Shown piece after piece: positions 63,706 to 64,000 of a stretch of DNA of 64,000 nt (within the stretch, counting starts at the first letter, position 1; each line of letters starts with the position of its first letter). Where the stretch lies: the NCBI GenBank assembly GCA_900114405.1, contig FOSY01000003.1:357777-421776 (forward strand), given 5' to 3'. Under the pieces are notes generated by a model that saw only the letters and a list, made by a program, of their open reading frames with translations, made no database searches and was not told where the DNA came from. This DNA is from Lachnospiraceae bacterium KH1T2 (GTDB lineage: Bacteria > Bacillota > Clostridia > Lachnospirales > Lachnospiraceae). A program made the translations under genes and the position numbers.

Positions 63706-64000
63706 ATGAATAATATCACAGTTTACGTAGGAATGGATGTACACAAAGAAAGTTTTACTCTTGCCGACTACACAATAGAAACGGAAAAGAGCATCCATAA
63801 TCGACGAACACCAGCTGATTACAAAGAAGTGCTTAAGTTTCTAGAGTATCTTCGCACCATCTACGGAAACGATACTAACTTTATATGCGGTTATGAGGCC
63901 GGTTGCCTCGGCTATACTTTATATCATCAACTAACGGATCATAACGTTAACTGCGTAATACTTGCACCTACCACTATGCTTGAAAAGCGTAGTGGCAAAA
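63706..64000 (+). CDS. IS110-family transposase/recombinase, 5' part (runs off the window)
   Basis: 98 codons visible, no stop before the edge. MNNITVYVGMDVHKESFTLADYTIE is the DEDD RuvC-like start with the first catalytic Asp (GMDVHK), and FICGYEAGCLGYTLYHQL holds the second acidic residue (Glu of YEAG). AAAGGAGG precedes the ATG. The C-terminal Tnp domain with the catalytic serine is out of view, so intactness is unknown. Confidence 0.9.
   Translation, partial: MNNITVYVGMDVHKESFTLADYTIETEKSIHNRRTPADYKEVLKFLEYLRTIYGNDTNFICGYEAGCLGYTLYHQLTDHNVNCVILAPTTMLEKRSGK

Larger units (their letters stand above)
63600..64000 (+). mobile_element. IS110-family insertion sequence, left part only
   Basis: The methyltransferase frame loses similarity at about 63597, and the transposase start is at 63706, so the left end lies near 63600; the exact junction cannot be read without an intact copy of the target gene. 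IS110 elements have no long terminal inverted repeats. The rest lies beyond the window. Confidence 0.75.

Noticed and set aside
1..64000. CRISPR array, prophage or plasmid features
   Set aside because: No regularly spaced repeats, integrase, phage structural or replication-initiator genes were seen; the only mobile element is the IS110 part at the right edge.
1..64000. tRNA or rRNA genes
   Set aside because: No cloverleaf with GGTTCGAATCC-type T-arm or rRNA signature was found; the GGTTCGATGG near 48175 belongs to RNase P RNA.

Overview
The window reads as a chromosomal segment of a motile, low-to-moderate GC Firmicute of the Lachnospiraceae (Lachnospira, Roseburia or Butyrivibrio-like). The grounds are the order topA-codY-flgB, a FliY-type switch protein, CheC and CheD, a FapA/DUF6115 cluster after the flagellar sigma factor, a class A RNase P RNA, and a secreted PL9-type pectate lyase typical of pectin-using gut or rumen members. 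The genus is inference; the sequence alone does not fix it.  LAYOUT. 1-2964: topA and codY, closed by a terminator. 3069-35090: one co-directional motility block of 36 genes: flgBC-fliEFGHIJ, a YlxF/MotE-like gene, terminator, sigma-D-type promoter, fliK-flgD-TIGR02530-flgE-flbD-motAB-fliLMY-cheY-fliOPQR-flhBAFG-pilZ-cheB-cheA-cheW-cheC-cheD-(membrane protein)-fliA, ended by a terminator whose loop holds the fliA stop codon. 35179-38853: fapA plus three small or poorly known genes that usually travel with it. 38884-41071: rpsB-tsf behind a housekeeping promoter that is followed at once by an intrinsic terminator (candidate attenuator). 41095-46270: a small membrane protein, dGTPase, dnaG, rpoD, trmK. 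46292-50870: a TGS-uridine-kinase-like gene, rnpB, proA, ilvE. 50918-59790: accessory section with a cysteine-containing flagellin, a pectate lyase on the minus strand, a small unknown membrane protein, and a sugar ABC importer (binding protein plus two permeases) with a LacI regulator. 59807-64000: AT-rich surface-modification segment with an FkbH-SGNH protein (minus strand), a TPR-glycosyltransferase-methyltransferase gene broken by a nonsense codon and by an IS110-family element, which runs off the window.  HOW IT FITS TOGETHER. The long operon supplies the basal body, export gate, hook, stator, switch and chemotaxis core, and its last gene makes the flagellar sigma factor. Three clear matches to a sigma-D promoter (TAAR-N15-G[TA]CGATA[TA]) lie before fliK (10715), the flagellin (50918) and the unknown membrane protein (54273), and a fourth, weaker one on the minus strand lies before the FkbH-SGNH gene (61865-61839). 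The last two suggest flagellum-linked roles for genes that could not be placed by homology alone. The sugar importer has its own control region: a promoter bracketed by two near-identical 16-bp LacI-type operators 53 bp apart inside a 31-bp-arm inverted repeat, with a second operator-like pair, also 53 bp apart, about 200 bp upstream.  All calls were made by reading the sequence; no database or folding programs were run.
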